From NCBI RefSeq assembly GCF_029028005.1, contig NZ_JAOTPO010000005.1, forward strand, positions 1 through 64,000: DNA of 64,000 nucleotides. The letters are read 5' to 3'. This DNA is from Alkalihalobacterium chitinilyticum (GTDB lineage Bacteria > Bacillota > Bacilli > Bacillales > Bacillaceae_F). Shown here piece after piece: positions 16,995 through 25,339 of this stretch. A program made the position numbers and the translations under genes. Under the pieces are notes generated by a model, which worked only from the letters and a program-made list of their open reading frames with translations, made no database searches and had not been told where the DNA came from. The first letter of the stretch is position 1; each line of letters begins with the position of its first letter.

Positions 16995-17059
16995 CAAAAA
17001 ACCCCCTCTGGTAGAGCATGCAACTATTATCTGGGCACGCACTACACCATTTGAGGGGG
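16995..17059 (-). terminator. Terminator of YndM gene (leftward)
   Basis: On the minus strand CCCCCTC pairs with GAGGGGG, continued by TGGTGTAG and CTACCA arms, followed by a T6 run. It ends the DUF2512 gene. Confidence 0.8.
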
Positions 17060-17079
17060 AAGCTCAATCGATAGGGGTT

Positions 17080-17442
17080 TTAACTTTGAGTTTCTAATTC
17101 ATCATCGGTAGACCTAATGAAAAACTTATGAAAAACCCATTCACCAGCAGATATAATAATCGCTGAAATTAGCGCTACCGAAAATGGGATGAATGCGCCT
17201 TGGAAGAAAGGACCGACTATCCAAATAATTAAGGATGCTAACACTAAGTCAGATAGTGTTGCAATAGTGTTATTGGTCGCCTGAAGTATGGCTAAATCTC
17301 CGACAATATAACTTAAAATGACAATTAAAACCGCTAAACCAATCGTAGCACCGGCAGGGTAATTATATATTCCCGTCAAGACAACAAGTAGGACAATTCC
17401 AGCCATTGCTGTTTTTATTAGTAAAGCTTGAATGTGGCTCAT
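17080..17442 (-). CDS. DUF2512 (YndM) family membrane protein
   Basis: A 120-residue protein with four hydrophobic helices (about residues 8-25, 30-50, 60-80 and 85-105) and an acidic tail. Length and layout match YndM/DUF2512. Function unknown; in the cell membrane. ACAGGAGG precedes the ATG and a strong terminator follows. Confidence 0.85.
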   Translation of the reverse strand: MSHIQALLIKTAMAGIVLLVVLTGIYNYPAGATIGLAVLIVILSYIVGDLAILQATNNTIATLSDLVLASLIIWIVGPFFQGAFIPFSVALISAIIISAGEWVFHKFFIRSTDDELETQS

Positions 17443-17583
17443 GTTAGATTACCTCCTGTTAAAAGTATTTACTTAAAAGTATTTTTTATGAATATTTCAG
17501 AACATACTGTCAATTATGTATACCCATATACGTAAATAAATGTTAGAATATTACAGTAGATTATGTTTTTAGGGGGAAAGAGA

Positions 17584-18480
17584 ATGAATGCACATCATCC
17601 TTGGTACGTTTTAAGTTATGCAATGAGCAAAGAGTCAGCTATTTTAGAAGATTGTGTGGAACAATTGCAGCAGGTCCCTGAAGGTGGGATTGCTGTTTTA
17701 CCTGAATATGTAGCTAATTCAATCGAATATTCTGAAACCGCTTTCGCTAAGTTAAGAGAGGTTTGTATTGAGCAAAAAATTAGTGTCATCACTACATTAA
17801 ATATCGTTCCAAAAGATTTGCCTCATGCAGAAGCAGGAACAAACTACAATACGTTAACCGTTTTTACAAAAGACGGAGAAGTACATACGCCACAAGCGAA
17901 AATAACACCGCAATCCTTTGAGAGAAAACAGTACGGTGAAAAATTTCCAGCGATCAATGTCAGTGACTATGATTACTTAAACATTGTTGATATCGACATT
18001 AACGGCGAAAAGAAAAAAGTTCTTTTTGTGATTTGCTCCGATATGTATACGTTAATGGCTGGTGTTCAACATATACAAGATCTAAAAGTGGATCTTTGTA
18101 TCGTTCCAGGGAATTTCGGTAACGGTGCAGAACAAGCGGTGTATCGAACGCTCAATGCGTTTAGGCAAGCTGGTATTTTTGAGACTACGATTTTCGCCAA
18201 TCCGTATCAAAAGCTAAAAAAGCCTACGCACACTCCACTCGTTCAGCAAGCCACAGACTATACGAGTAGAGACCAGGCTGAAGAAACGATCGAGTTAACC
18301 GATTGGGACCGCATTCAATTAGTCAAAGAAAACGTTGCGATTTACCCTGATGAGCAAGTTCCAAGCTTTGTGCATATGGCGAGCTTAACGACAATGGACA
18401 AAGGTAGAATGACAATTGGAATGAGCCGTTTAGCTGTTGATGTGAAAGTAGATAAATACCCTAAAGTGATTTATTTTTAA
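17584..18480 (+). CDS. Carbon-nitrogen hydrolase (nitrilase superfamily)
   Basis: A 298-residue cytosolic amidohydrolase. The nitrilase catalytic triad is readable as Glu41 (AVLPEY), Lys106 (QAKITP) and Cys151 (FVICSDM). It hydrolyses an amide or nitrile C-N bond; substrate unknown. The start is the ATG at 17584 because AGGGGGAAAG lies directly upstream; the ATG at 17563 lies before that site. It is longer in the C-terminal part than minimal amidases. Monocistronic. Confidence 0.8.
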   Translation: MNAHHPWYVLSYAMSKESAILEDCVEQLQQVPEGGIAVLPEYVANSIEYSETAFAKLREVCIEQKISVITTLNIVPKDLPHAEAGTNYNTLTVFTKDGEVHTPQAKITPQSFERKQYGEKFPAINVSDYDYLNIVDIDINGEKKKVLFVICSDMYTLMAGVQHIQDLKVDLCIVPGNFGNGAEQAVYRTLNAFRQAGIFETTIFANPYQKLKKPTHTPLVQQATDYTSRDQAEETIELTDWDRIQLVKENVAIYPDEQVPSFVHMASLTTMDKGRMTIGMSRLAVDVKVDKYPKVIYF

Positions 18481-18527
18481 TGCAGAAATAGAAGGGTGTA
18501 ATTTTTTTTAGAAGGGAAAAAGAATTC

Positions 18528-18564
18528 TAAAGAGACGTTCATCAGGTAGATGGGTGTCTTTTTT
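18528..18564 (+). terminator. Terminator of amidohydrolase gene
   Basis: AAAGAGAC ... GTGTCTTT with inner CATC/GATG pairing, followed by T6. Confidence 0.6.
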
Positions 18565-18672
18565 GAATGGGCGAGCCAGATATTTTAATGATTAAGGAAT
18601 TTACGTTAAACTTAATATGAGTATCTTTATATTATAAATAGCTAAAAAAGAGAGAAATTAGGAGGAAACTAG

Positions 18673-19239
18673 ATGATACAGGCAATTAATAAACAAGTCA
18701 TGCACAGTTATCCTGGGATGGTCGCCCTTGTAACCGTTTCACACAATGGTGAAAATAACATCATGGCGGCTGGATGGCATTCCTACATATCTTACGAACC
18801 GCCGATTTACGGTGTTGCGATTGGACGAGAGCGTTATACGTTCCAATTAATGAAAGAAGCAGGAAAGTTCGCTATTAACTTTCTACCGTTTGATAAGGCC
18901 CATTTAATTCAACAAGCAGGGGTTTATTCGGGTTCAAGCGTCAATAAGTTTGAACATGGGAATATGGGCTTTGAAAGAGGAAAAGTTACAGGTGCACCCA
19001 TTTTACAGGATGCATATATCGCTTACGAGTGTGAGGTTATGGACCGAAATACATATGGAGATCATGATTGGTTTGTAGGAAACATTGTACAGTTTTATCG
19101 TGACAATGCGCTTTTTGAAGAGAACGGCTTGCCTAATTTCGATAAACTTTCTATTCCTCTTTATATTGGCCGCTCTATGTATACGAGTGTAGATAAAAAT
19201 AGTACCTTTGTAAATCATCCTGTTACTACAAAGGAATAA
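18673..19239 (+). CDS. Flavin reductase-like FMN-binding protein
   Basis: A 188-residue protein of the flavin reductase-like (DIM6/NTAB) split-barrel family: MVALVTVSHNGENNIMAAGW at the N terminus, the YGVAIGRERYTFQLM and FAINFLPFDKAHLI segments, then GHDWFVGNI-type region. Binds FMN and probably supplies reduced flavin or acts as a small oxidoreductase. A TAGGAGGAA site precedes the ATG. It is followed by a dispersed inverted repeat. Confidence 0.85.
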   Translation: MIQAINKQVMHSYPGMVALVTVSHNGENNIMAAGWHSYISYEPPIYGVAIGRERYTFQLMKEAGKFAINFLPFDKAHLIQQAGVYSGSSVNKFEHGNMGFERGKVTGAPILQDAYIAYECEVMDRNTYGDHDWFVGNIVQFYRDNALFEENGLPNFDKLSIPLYIGRSMYTSVDKNSTFVNHPVTTKE

Positions 19240-19260
19240 ACAAAGCATTGTACTGAAGTT

Positions 19261-19320
19261 TGCGGACTCACAGGACCTTATTTCCCTAAATTCTTTGGAA
19301 CAAAGGCCCTTGAGTCCGCA
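19261..19320. repeat. Dispersed CGGACTCA inverted repeat, copy 1
   Basis: TGCGGACTCA (19261-19270) is perfectly mirrored by TGAGTCCGCA (19311-19320), with CCTT/AAGG inside and an internal CTTTGGAACAAA. The same arms and the same internal phrase recur at 47905-47984. It looks like a small palindromic mobile or REP-type element. Confidence 0.7.
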
Positions 19321-19387
19321 TCACTTTATCTAACATAATTTTAAACTATCGGGTATCATAAACAAAAAAACTAATCTTAGCCGACTT

Positions 19388-20101
19388 TCACCATTCTCTA
19401 TCAATCGGAGAAGTGATGTGATCACGATACGTATCAATATAAACATTTCCATTGGCTGCAAGGACCGCATAAGCGACTTCTTCCGGCTTATATTTGCGCT
19501 TTTTTAAAACATCGATCAGCCAATGATTACTAAGGTTGTTCTCAATTAAATTCTCTTCAATAATTTCTCCATCCATGATGAGTTCGATCGGTAACTTTGT
19601 TTCAGAAGGAGCAGGGAGGTTTAAATCTTGTTTTGTCACATGTCGGTATTGTGGTTTTTTCAATACAGTCAAGTTTCCATTTGGCTCGATAATGGCAAAT
19701 AGCACTTCTTCAATATTAAATACATCTTTCTCACGCATCTGTTGATTTAAATAATCAATTGTGTAGCGCATTTTCCTCATATTACCTTCTAATATTTTCC
19801 CATTTTGAACGAGTACGATTGGATCTCCAGCAAATAGTCTTCTTGCCTTGCGATTTTTCATTGAAATATAAGCAGTGATGAAGCTGACAAAAACAAAGAT
19901 GAAAAATGCAAGAAGAAAATGGTGAATATCAATCGTCGTATTAAACGCTAAGTTTGCAGTGATTGAACCTAGTGAAACAGCTGCAATAAAATCAATCGTA
20001 TTCATTTGAGATATTAATTGCTTCCCTAATATTCGTGCTCCCATTAATAAGATCGTAAAGGCCATTAGTGACCTTAATATCACTTCAATATGTTCCGCCA
20101 T
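19388..20101 (-). CDS. DUF421 (YetF/YdfS/YrbG) family membrane protein
   Basis: A 237-residue protein with three N-terminal membrane helices (GARILGKQLISQMNTIDFI is the conserved DUF421 segment) followed by a cytoplasmic domain carrying RRLFAGDPIVLVQNGKI and a C-terminal ligand-binding-like module. Relatives are spore or membrane proteins of unclear role. ACTGAGGAGTT-type ribosome-binding site before the ATG. Confidence 0.88.
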   Translation of the reverse strand: MAEHIEVILRSLMAFTILLMGARILGKQLISQMNTIDFIAAVSLGSITANLAFNTTIDIHHFLLAFFIFVFVSFITAYISMKNRKARRLFAGDPIVLVQNGKILEGNMRKMRYTIDYLNQQMREKDVFNIEEVLFAIIEPNGNLTVLKKPQYRHVTKQDLNLPAPSETKLPIELIMDGEIIEENLIENNLSNHWLIDVLKKRKYKPEEVAYAVLAANGNVYIDTYRDHITSPIDREW

Positions 20102-20311
20102 TGTTTAACTCCTGATGATTGATCATATTTTCATGTTCATTGACTTTATAATTGTTTATTTTTTACAGATGAGTCTGGAAATATTCTACTTTACTTTGGT
20201 TCTTTTGATAGCAATGTTTTAAAAAGCTGTTCACATATCACCATAATTAAAAGTGTGTGATTTTTGTCACACACTTTTTCCGTTTGTTCATGTAAAATAC
20301 ATTATGAGGTA

Positions 20312-20329
20312 TATACCCTATATGGTAAT
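20312..20329. promoter_or_regulatory. CstR-type operator, site 1 (before cdr fusion)
   Basis: TATACC-CTATAT-GGTAAT, 35 bases before the CoA-disulfide reductase start. It matches the window consensus TATACC-N6-GGTATA in eleven of twelve arm positions. Confidence 0.7.
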
Positions 20330-20363
20330 TTAACTTTTTTGAGATCAAAGGGAGGAATATAGA

Positions 20364-22313
20364 ATGAGTAAAAAAATTGTTATTGTAGGTGGAGTTGCAG
20401 GAGGAGCAACAGCTGCAGCACGACTTAGAAGAATAGATGAGACGTCAACGATCGTTATGTTTGAAAAAGGAGAGTACATTTCTTTTGCCAATTGCGGGTT
20501 ACCGTATTATATCGGTGAAACAATCAAAGACCGTCAAAAGCTTTTAGTGCAAACGGTTGAAGGGATGTCTAAAAAATTCAACTTAGATATTCGCAATTTA
20601 AGCGAAGTCATTGAAATTAATCGTGAAACTAAACATATTACAGTGAAAAATGTGCAAACACTTGAAACGTACGAGGAGTCTTATGATGAGTTAATATTAT
20701 CACCAGGGGCACGTCCGATTGTACCGCCGATACCTGGGCTTAATGAGGCAAAAGCAATTTTCACATTGCGTAATATACCTGACACTGACCGAATTAAATC
20801 ATATGTTGATGTCCAACAACCAAAACGGGCTGTTGTTGTTGGCGGTGGGTTTATTGGTTTAGAAATGGCTGAAAATCTACATGATCGTGGCATAGAAGTA
20901 ACGATTGTGGAAATGGCAAATCAAGTCATGGCACCTCTAGACTATGAGATGGCAGCTATTATTCATAACCATCTTGAAGATAAAGGGGTTCAACTTATTT
21001 TAGAAGATGGAGTGAAGTCTTTTGAAAATGCAGGTTCAAAAGTTGTGACTCAATCTGGTAAAGAAATCGAAACGGATTTAATCATTTTATCCATCGGTGT
21101 TCGTCCAGAAAATGAACTTGCTGTAAACGCTGGGTTAAATGTTGGTGAACGAGGCGGAATTCAAGTTAACGACTATTTGCAAACGAACGATCCCCATATT
21201 TATGCGATCGGCGATGTGATTGAAGTAAAAGATTATATTAACGAGCAGCCGACGATGATTCCACTTGCATGGCCGGCTAATCGCCAAGGTCGTATTGTTG
21301 CTGATAACATTTACGGTAAAGAGGTCAAATATAACGGTACTCTAGGGACATCTATTGCAAAAGTGTTTGATTATACTGTGTCGACAACTGGAAATAATGA
21401 AAAAACGTTAAAACGATTAGGAATCCCATATGAGGTCGTTCACATTCATCCTGGATCGCATGCTGGTTATTACCCGGGGGCAGCTCCCATCGCCTTAAAA
21501 CTTGTGTTTGATAAAGACACAGGAAAGATTTACGGTGCACAAGCGGTAGGAATGGACGGTGTTGATAAACGAATTGATGTCATTGCTACAGCCATTAAAG
21601 GTAATTTAACGGTACTAGATTTGCCAGACTTAGAATTAGCCTATGCACCGCCGTATTCATCAGCAAAAGATCCTGTCAATATGGCAGGGTATGCAGCAAC
21701 TAATATTGTGGATGGTGTCATTAAGACCGTTCAATGGTATGAGATTGATGACATTGTTGCAAGTGGTGGTTTCTTAGTAGACGTTCGCAACCCGATTGAA
21801 CTAGAAATGGGATATATTAACGGTGCGATCAACATTCCAGTCGATGAGTTGCGTACCCGACTTGATGAACTCCCGAAAGACCAAACCATTTATGTTAATT
21901 GCCAAGTTGGTTTACGAGGGTATTTAGCTTCACGGATTTTACAAGAAAATGGATTTGAAGTGGAAAATTTAGACGGCGGTTGGAAAACGTATTCTTCCGT
22001 TTTTAAAACAACCAATAACCAAAATTGCAAAGTGGTTACGGATGACGCTGGGGTTGCGAGAATGGAATGTACAGGGGACAACAAATTTAAAGCTAATGTA
22101 TCAATAGATGCAACTGGTCTACAATGTCCGGGTCCAATTATGAGTGTAGTGAATGCCTTAAAGACTATGACAACGGGTGAAGTGCTTGAAGTTTCAGCGA
22201 CAGACTCTAATTTTGTTAAAGACTTATCCTCTTGGTGTGATCACAATGGACATACCTTGTTAAAAGAAGTGAGTAAAGACAATGGCTTCCTGGCATACAT
22301 CCAAAAGAAGTAA
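20364..22313 (+). CDS. cdr: CoA-disulfide reductase-rhodanese-TusA fusion
   Basis: A 649-residue three-domain sulfur enzyme. Residues 1-445 form an FAD/NAD(P)H CoA-disulfide (and NADH-dependent persulfide) reductase, with IVGGVAGGATAAARLRR and redox Cys44 in SFANCGLPYY. Residues ~460-545 form a rhodanese domain with catalytic Cys513 (VNCQVGLRG). Residues ~575-649 form a TusA domain with Cys588 (GLQCPGP). Such fusions reduce persulfides and pass sulfane sulfur between domains. CoADR-rhodanese pairs are known in Bacillus; the added TusA links it to the DsrE2/TusA cassettes downstream. A CstR-type operator lies before it. Monocistronic with its own terminator. Confidence 0.92.
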   Translation: MSKKIVIVGGVAGGATAAARLRRIDETSTIVMFEKGEYISFANCGLPYYIGETIKDRQKLLVQTVEGMSKKFNLDIRNLSEVIEINRETKHITVKNVQTLETYEESYDELILSPGARPIVPPIPGLNEAKAIFTLRNIPDTDRIKSYVDVQQPKRAVVVGGGFIGLEMAENLHDRGIEVTIVEMANQVMAPLDYEMAAIIHNHLEDKGVQLILEDGVKSFENAGSKVVTQSGKEIETDLIILSIGVRPENELAVNAGLNVGERGGIQVNDYLQTNDPHIYAIGDVIEVKDYINEQPTMIPLAWPANRQGRIVADNIYGKEVKYNGTLGTSIAKVFDYTVSTTGNNEKTLKRLGIPYEVVHIHPGSHAGYYPGAAPIALKLVFDKDTGKIYGAQAVGMDGVDKRIDVIATAIKGNLTVLDLPDLELAYAPPYSSAKDPVNMAGYAATNIVDGVIKTVQWYEIDDIVASGGFLVDVRNPIELEMGYINGAINIPVDELRTRLDELPKDQTIYVNCQVGLRGYLASRILQENGFEVENLDGGWKTYSSVFKTTNNQNCKVVTDDAGVARMECTGDNKFKANVSIDATGLQCPGPIMSVVNALKTMTTGEVLEVSATDSNFVKDLSSWCDHNGHTLLKEVSKDNGFLAYIQKK

Positions 22314-22365
22314 CTGTGAGAAGAATATATATTTATTATAGTGAGATAACAAAACTTTAGTCCTA

Positions 22366-22410
22366 TAAAAATAGATAGTATCTGATTAATTTCAGTTCTA
22401 TCTATTTTTT
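22366..22410 (+). terminator. Terminator of cdr fusion gene
   Basis: AAAAATAGATAG pairs with CTATCTATTTTT across a ~20-base loop, ending in T6. Confidence 0.75.
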
Positions 22411-22524
22411 AGATTCTATGAAAATTATTTAGGAATATCAAATCTTTAACTTGGAATTAGTAATATAACAGACAGTTTTCAACAATGGGACTTTAGAATT
22501 ATTTTTAAGAAAATCTATGTTTTT

Positions 22525-22552
22525 TTGGAAAAATATGAATGAATGCTATAGA
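22525..22552 (+). promoter_or_regulatory. Candidate SigA promoter of RsbT-like gene
   Basis: TTGGAA (22525-22530), 16 bases, TATAGA (22547-22552). The start point would be only a few bases before the likely ATG, so the mRNA may be nearly leaderless. Confidence 0.35.
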
Positions 22553-22561
22553 ATATTCTGT

Positions 22562-22954
22562 ATGAGAAAAAAAATGACTATTAGATCAGAACATGATATT
22601 CGTATAGCTGTGAATGCCGTTCGTATACTAGCAAACTCTCTTGCTTTTTCAAAAGTAGATTTGCAAAAATTAATTGTCGCTGTTTCAGAGTTAACACAAA
22701 ATGTTTTGGATCACACAAATGAACCTGGGATATTCATATGTGAAATGATTGAAGGAAGAGGAATTCAGGTCACCGTTCAAGACCGTGGTAAAGGCATCAA
22801 GGAATTGGATCAAATACTAGAAGGAGCAAATGATTTTCAAAAAAAAGGTTTAGGACTAGGTTTAGTAGGTGCAAAGAGATTGTTGGATGACTTCCAAATC
22901 GAGACTTCAGAAAAGGGGACGAAGGTCATTGCTACTAAATGGAAAAACGACTAA
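22562..22954 (+). CDS. RsbT-like anti-sigma-type serine kinase
   Basis: A ~130-residue GHKL ATPase domain. AVSELTQNVLDHT is the N box, QDRGKGIKEL the G1 box, and KKGLGLGLVGAKRLLDDF the G2 box. The order and the KVIATKW end match RsbT, the switch kinase that phosphorylates RsbR/RsbS stressosome proteins. The start is uncertain: no ribosome-binding site is visible, and 22574 or 22517 are alternatives. The next gene, which overlaps its end by 26 bases, carries an RsbR-like STAS domain, the expected substrate. Confidence 0.75.
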   Translation: MRKKMTIRSEHDIRIAVNAVRILANSLAFSKVDLQKLIVAVSELTQNVLDHTNEPGIFICEMIEGRGIQVTVQDRGKGIKELDQILEGANDFQKKGLGLGLVGAKRLLDDFQIETSEKGTKVIATKWKND

Positions 22955-24497
22955 CCAAATAAGAGAAGACAAAGATGACGTTACGGTTGACCGGCTGGCT
23001 TCTGTTGGTCAAATTGCAGCTGGAATCGCACATGAAGTTAGAAATCCATTGACTGCAGTTAAAGGCTTTCTGCAATTACTAAAAAAGGAACACCCGCATG
23101 CATATATTGATATAGCTTCAGAAGAATTAGAAAACGCACTGGCTACGATGCAAAACCTATTAAATGTATCCAAACCTGACTTAGATGATGAAGGCTATTC
23201 TTTTATTAATCTTTGCTCTGAATTGGAAGCGATTCTCTACCTTTTTCAAGATAAGGTTTATAATGTTGAGATCATTAAAAAGTTTGAGAATTATGATGTC
23301 AATATTTACGGAAGAAAGAATCAACTAAAAAAAGCATTCTTTAATCTATTGAAAAATTCCTTTGAAGCGATCCCTGACTCTGGAACGATTACAATCAAAC
23401 ACTATATTAATAACGAGCATTTAGTCGTTTCAATTTCTGACACTGGTGTTGGCATACCAGAAGAAAAGATAAACATGCTAGGCACACCTTTTTTTACTTC
23501 TAAAGAAACAGGTACAGGTATGGGATTAACGCAAGTTTATTCGACAATATACGAACATCATGGAATGATCGAAGCTACGAGTGAAGTCGGATTAGGAACA
23601 AATTTCACTATTTATTTTCCAATCCAACAAAACAATGGTATAGGAGTGATGAAATTGAACTTAGTTTATGAAGAACAGCAAACCTTTAATGAATTTTATC
23701 TAACGAATAGAGAAGTGTTCAACGATTTGCTAACAAGACAATCTCGAGAGTTGTTTGAAAGAATTAAAGAAAATAACGAAATCAATGATCAATTTATTTT
23801 AAATTCCACCCATAAAGTCATTGAGTTTTTACATGAGGCAAATGAGTACGGTTTAATTATGCATGCGAAGGAACAAGGGAAAAAGTGGGCAATGCATGAT
23901 ATCGAATTAATCCTTATTTTAGAATGGTTTCAAATGGTCCGAAAGATTTACTGGGACTTCCTTGCTAATTATTATGAGCAACAAATTCAACTTAACTTGC
24001 AAGAATTTTTTGATCTTGAAAGACGTGTAAACTATAATTTAGATTCATACATTAAGCATTTCTCATCTAGCTTTTCGGAATACAGTCAAGAACTCATTCA
24101 ATCTCAAAATGAGCTCATTGATGATCTAAATGTACCAATCATCCCACTATATGATACGATGGCCATCTTACCTATTATCGGTGCGGTTGACACACGTCGT
24201 GCTAAAAATATTCAAGTCAAATTGTTAGAAGAAATACATAACCAAAGTTTAAAACATATTATCATCGATTTATCAGGTGTTGCTTACTTAGATACAGCTG
24301 TACTCGGACACTTATTTAAAATTATTAACGGGATCCGCATTCAAGGTTGTAAAGCGGTATTAACAGGCATCCGTCCTGAAATTACAAATACAATCGTTGA
24401 ATTAGGAATCGAGTTAAATGAAAAAGTAGAAACGAAAGGAACTTTACAACAAGCAATTCAAGACTATAATGAATCTCTTAAAGAGTTAAGCAGGTAG
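22929..24497 (+). CDS. Histidine kinase fused to RsbR-like STAS protein
   Basis: A ~522-residue fusion. The N-terminal half is a HisKA/HATPase kinase: His35 in GIAHEVRNPLTAVKG, N box FNLLKNSFEAI, DTGVGIP and TGTGMGLTQV. The C-terminal ~280 residues are RsbR-like, an N-terminal RsbRD/globin-type helical domain (NREVFNDLLTRQS onward) and a STAS domain (IIIDLSGVAYLDTAVLGHLF). There is no membrane segment. I place the start at TTG 22929 after GACGAAGG; GTG 22869 or ATG 22887 are possible. An ATG at 23649 after TAGGAG could also yield free RsbR-like protein. It overlaps the RsbT-like gene, so the two are translationally coupled. Confidence 0.8.
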   Translation: MLLNGKTTNQIREDKDDVTVDRLASVGQIAAGIAHEVRNPLTAVKGFLQLLKKEHPHAYIDIASEELENALATMQNLLNVSKPDLDDEGYSFINLCSELEAILYLFQDKVYNVEIIKKFENYDVNIYGRKNQLKKAFFNLLKNSFEAIPDSGTITIKHYINNEHLVVSISDTGVGIPEEKINMLGTPFFTSKETGTGMGLTQVYSTIYEHHGMIEATSEVGLGTNFTIYFPIQQNNGIGVMKLNLVYEEQQTFNEFYLTNREVFNDLLTRQSRELFERIKENNEINDQFILNSTHKVIEFLHEANEYGLIMHAKEQGKKWAMHDIELILILEWFQMVRKIYWDFLANYYEQQIQLNLQEFFDLERRVNYNLDSYIKHFSSSFSEYSQELIQSQNELIDDLNVPIIPLYDTMAILPIIGAVDTRRAKNIQVKLLEEIHNQSLKHIIIDLSGVAYLDTAVLGHLFKIINGIRIQGCKAVLTGIRPEITNTIVELGIELNEKVETKGTLQQAIQDYNESLKELSR

Positions 24498-24576
24498 GTA
24501 ACTTCCAAATTAAGGTTTGTTTGATTTACAACAGAGAACAGGTTTTCTTTTAAAGAATGTTTTTATGATAAAAATG

Positions 24577-24610
24577 ACCGGAATTTCCTTAAGGAAGTTC
24601 CGGTTTTTTT
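24577..24610 (+). terminator. Terminator of RsbT/HK-RsbR pair
   Basis: ACCGGAA-T-TTCC / GGAA-G-TTCCGGT stem with TTAA loop and a T7 tail. Confidence 0.85.
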
Positions 24611-24676
24611 ATATTTCTTAAACGTTTCTTAATATTCCCGCTGTATAACTGAAGAGAAGAGACAAGGAGGGAAATT

Positions 24677-25339
24677 ATGGAGGAGTTTTTTTCACTGGGT
24701 CCTATTCAGCTCCCGACCAAGTGGATCTTTATAGGGCTTGGTTTTGTGGCGGCTTATGTTGCCATGAAAATACGCTTAAAACAAAGTATGTTAAAGGAGA
24801 AACTGTTAATTGACTCAATTTTTAATGTTGTGTTAATTGGGTGGATCGTTTGGAAGCTTAGCTATGTATTATTTCATCCGGTATATGCTTTTACGAATCC
24901 ATTAGGGATCTTATATTTTAATGGCGGACGAAAAGGTCTAATACTAGCTCTTCTTGTTGGATGTATTTATTTATATTACCAATCTATCAAACATAAATTG
25001 AAATTAACGGTTTTCATTGATTTATTGTTCACCGGTTTATTAGCAACTTCAATTATCATTTATACGTATCAGGATCAATTGAGCTTTTTATACCACGCTG
25101 GTCAGATTGGGTTAGCATTCTTTTTACTAGTTGCTCTATTTAAGCTGGTTAAACCAGTGGGAGAATGGCACCGTTTATCTTTGCTCATTTTAATTTACAG
25201 TTTAGGTCAATTCTTTTTACAGTATTTCTCGACCTCGTATGATGTTCTTTTATCGTTTACGTTCGGTCAAGTGCTCTTTTTTGTCATTATTGTTCTTACA
25301 CTAATTTTTAAAACGAAAGGGGGGGAAACGGATCGATAA
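24677..25339 (+). CDS. Multi-pass membrane protein of redox cluster
   Basis: A 220-residue protein with about six or seven hydrophobic helices. The N-terminal FSLGPIQLPTKWIFIGLGF and the later GGRKGLILALLVG recall prolipoprotein diacylglyceryl transferase-like folds, but the Lgt catalytic signature is not complete, so function is open. It is translationally coupled to ccdA: its stop overlaps the ccdA start, and TlpA follows. A role in membrane redox or lipoprotein chemistry is an inference from context. Confidence 0.7.
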   Translation: MEEFFSLGPIQLPTKWIFIGLGFVAAYVAMKIRLKQSMLKEKLLIDSIFNVVLIGWIVWKLSYVLFHPVYAFTNPLGILYFNGGRKGLILALLVGCIYLYYQSIKHKLKLTVFIDLLFTGLLATSIIIYTYQDQLSFLYHAGQIGLAFFLLVALFKLVKPVGEWHRLSLLILIYSLGQFFLQYFSTSYDVLLSFTFGQVLFFVIIVLTLIFKTKGGETDR

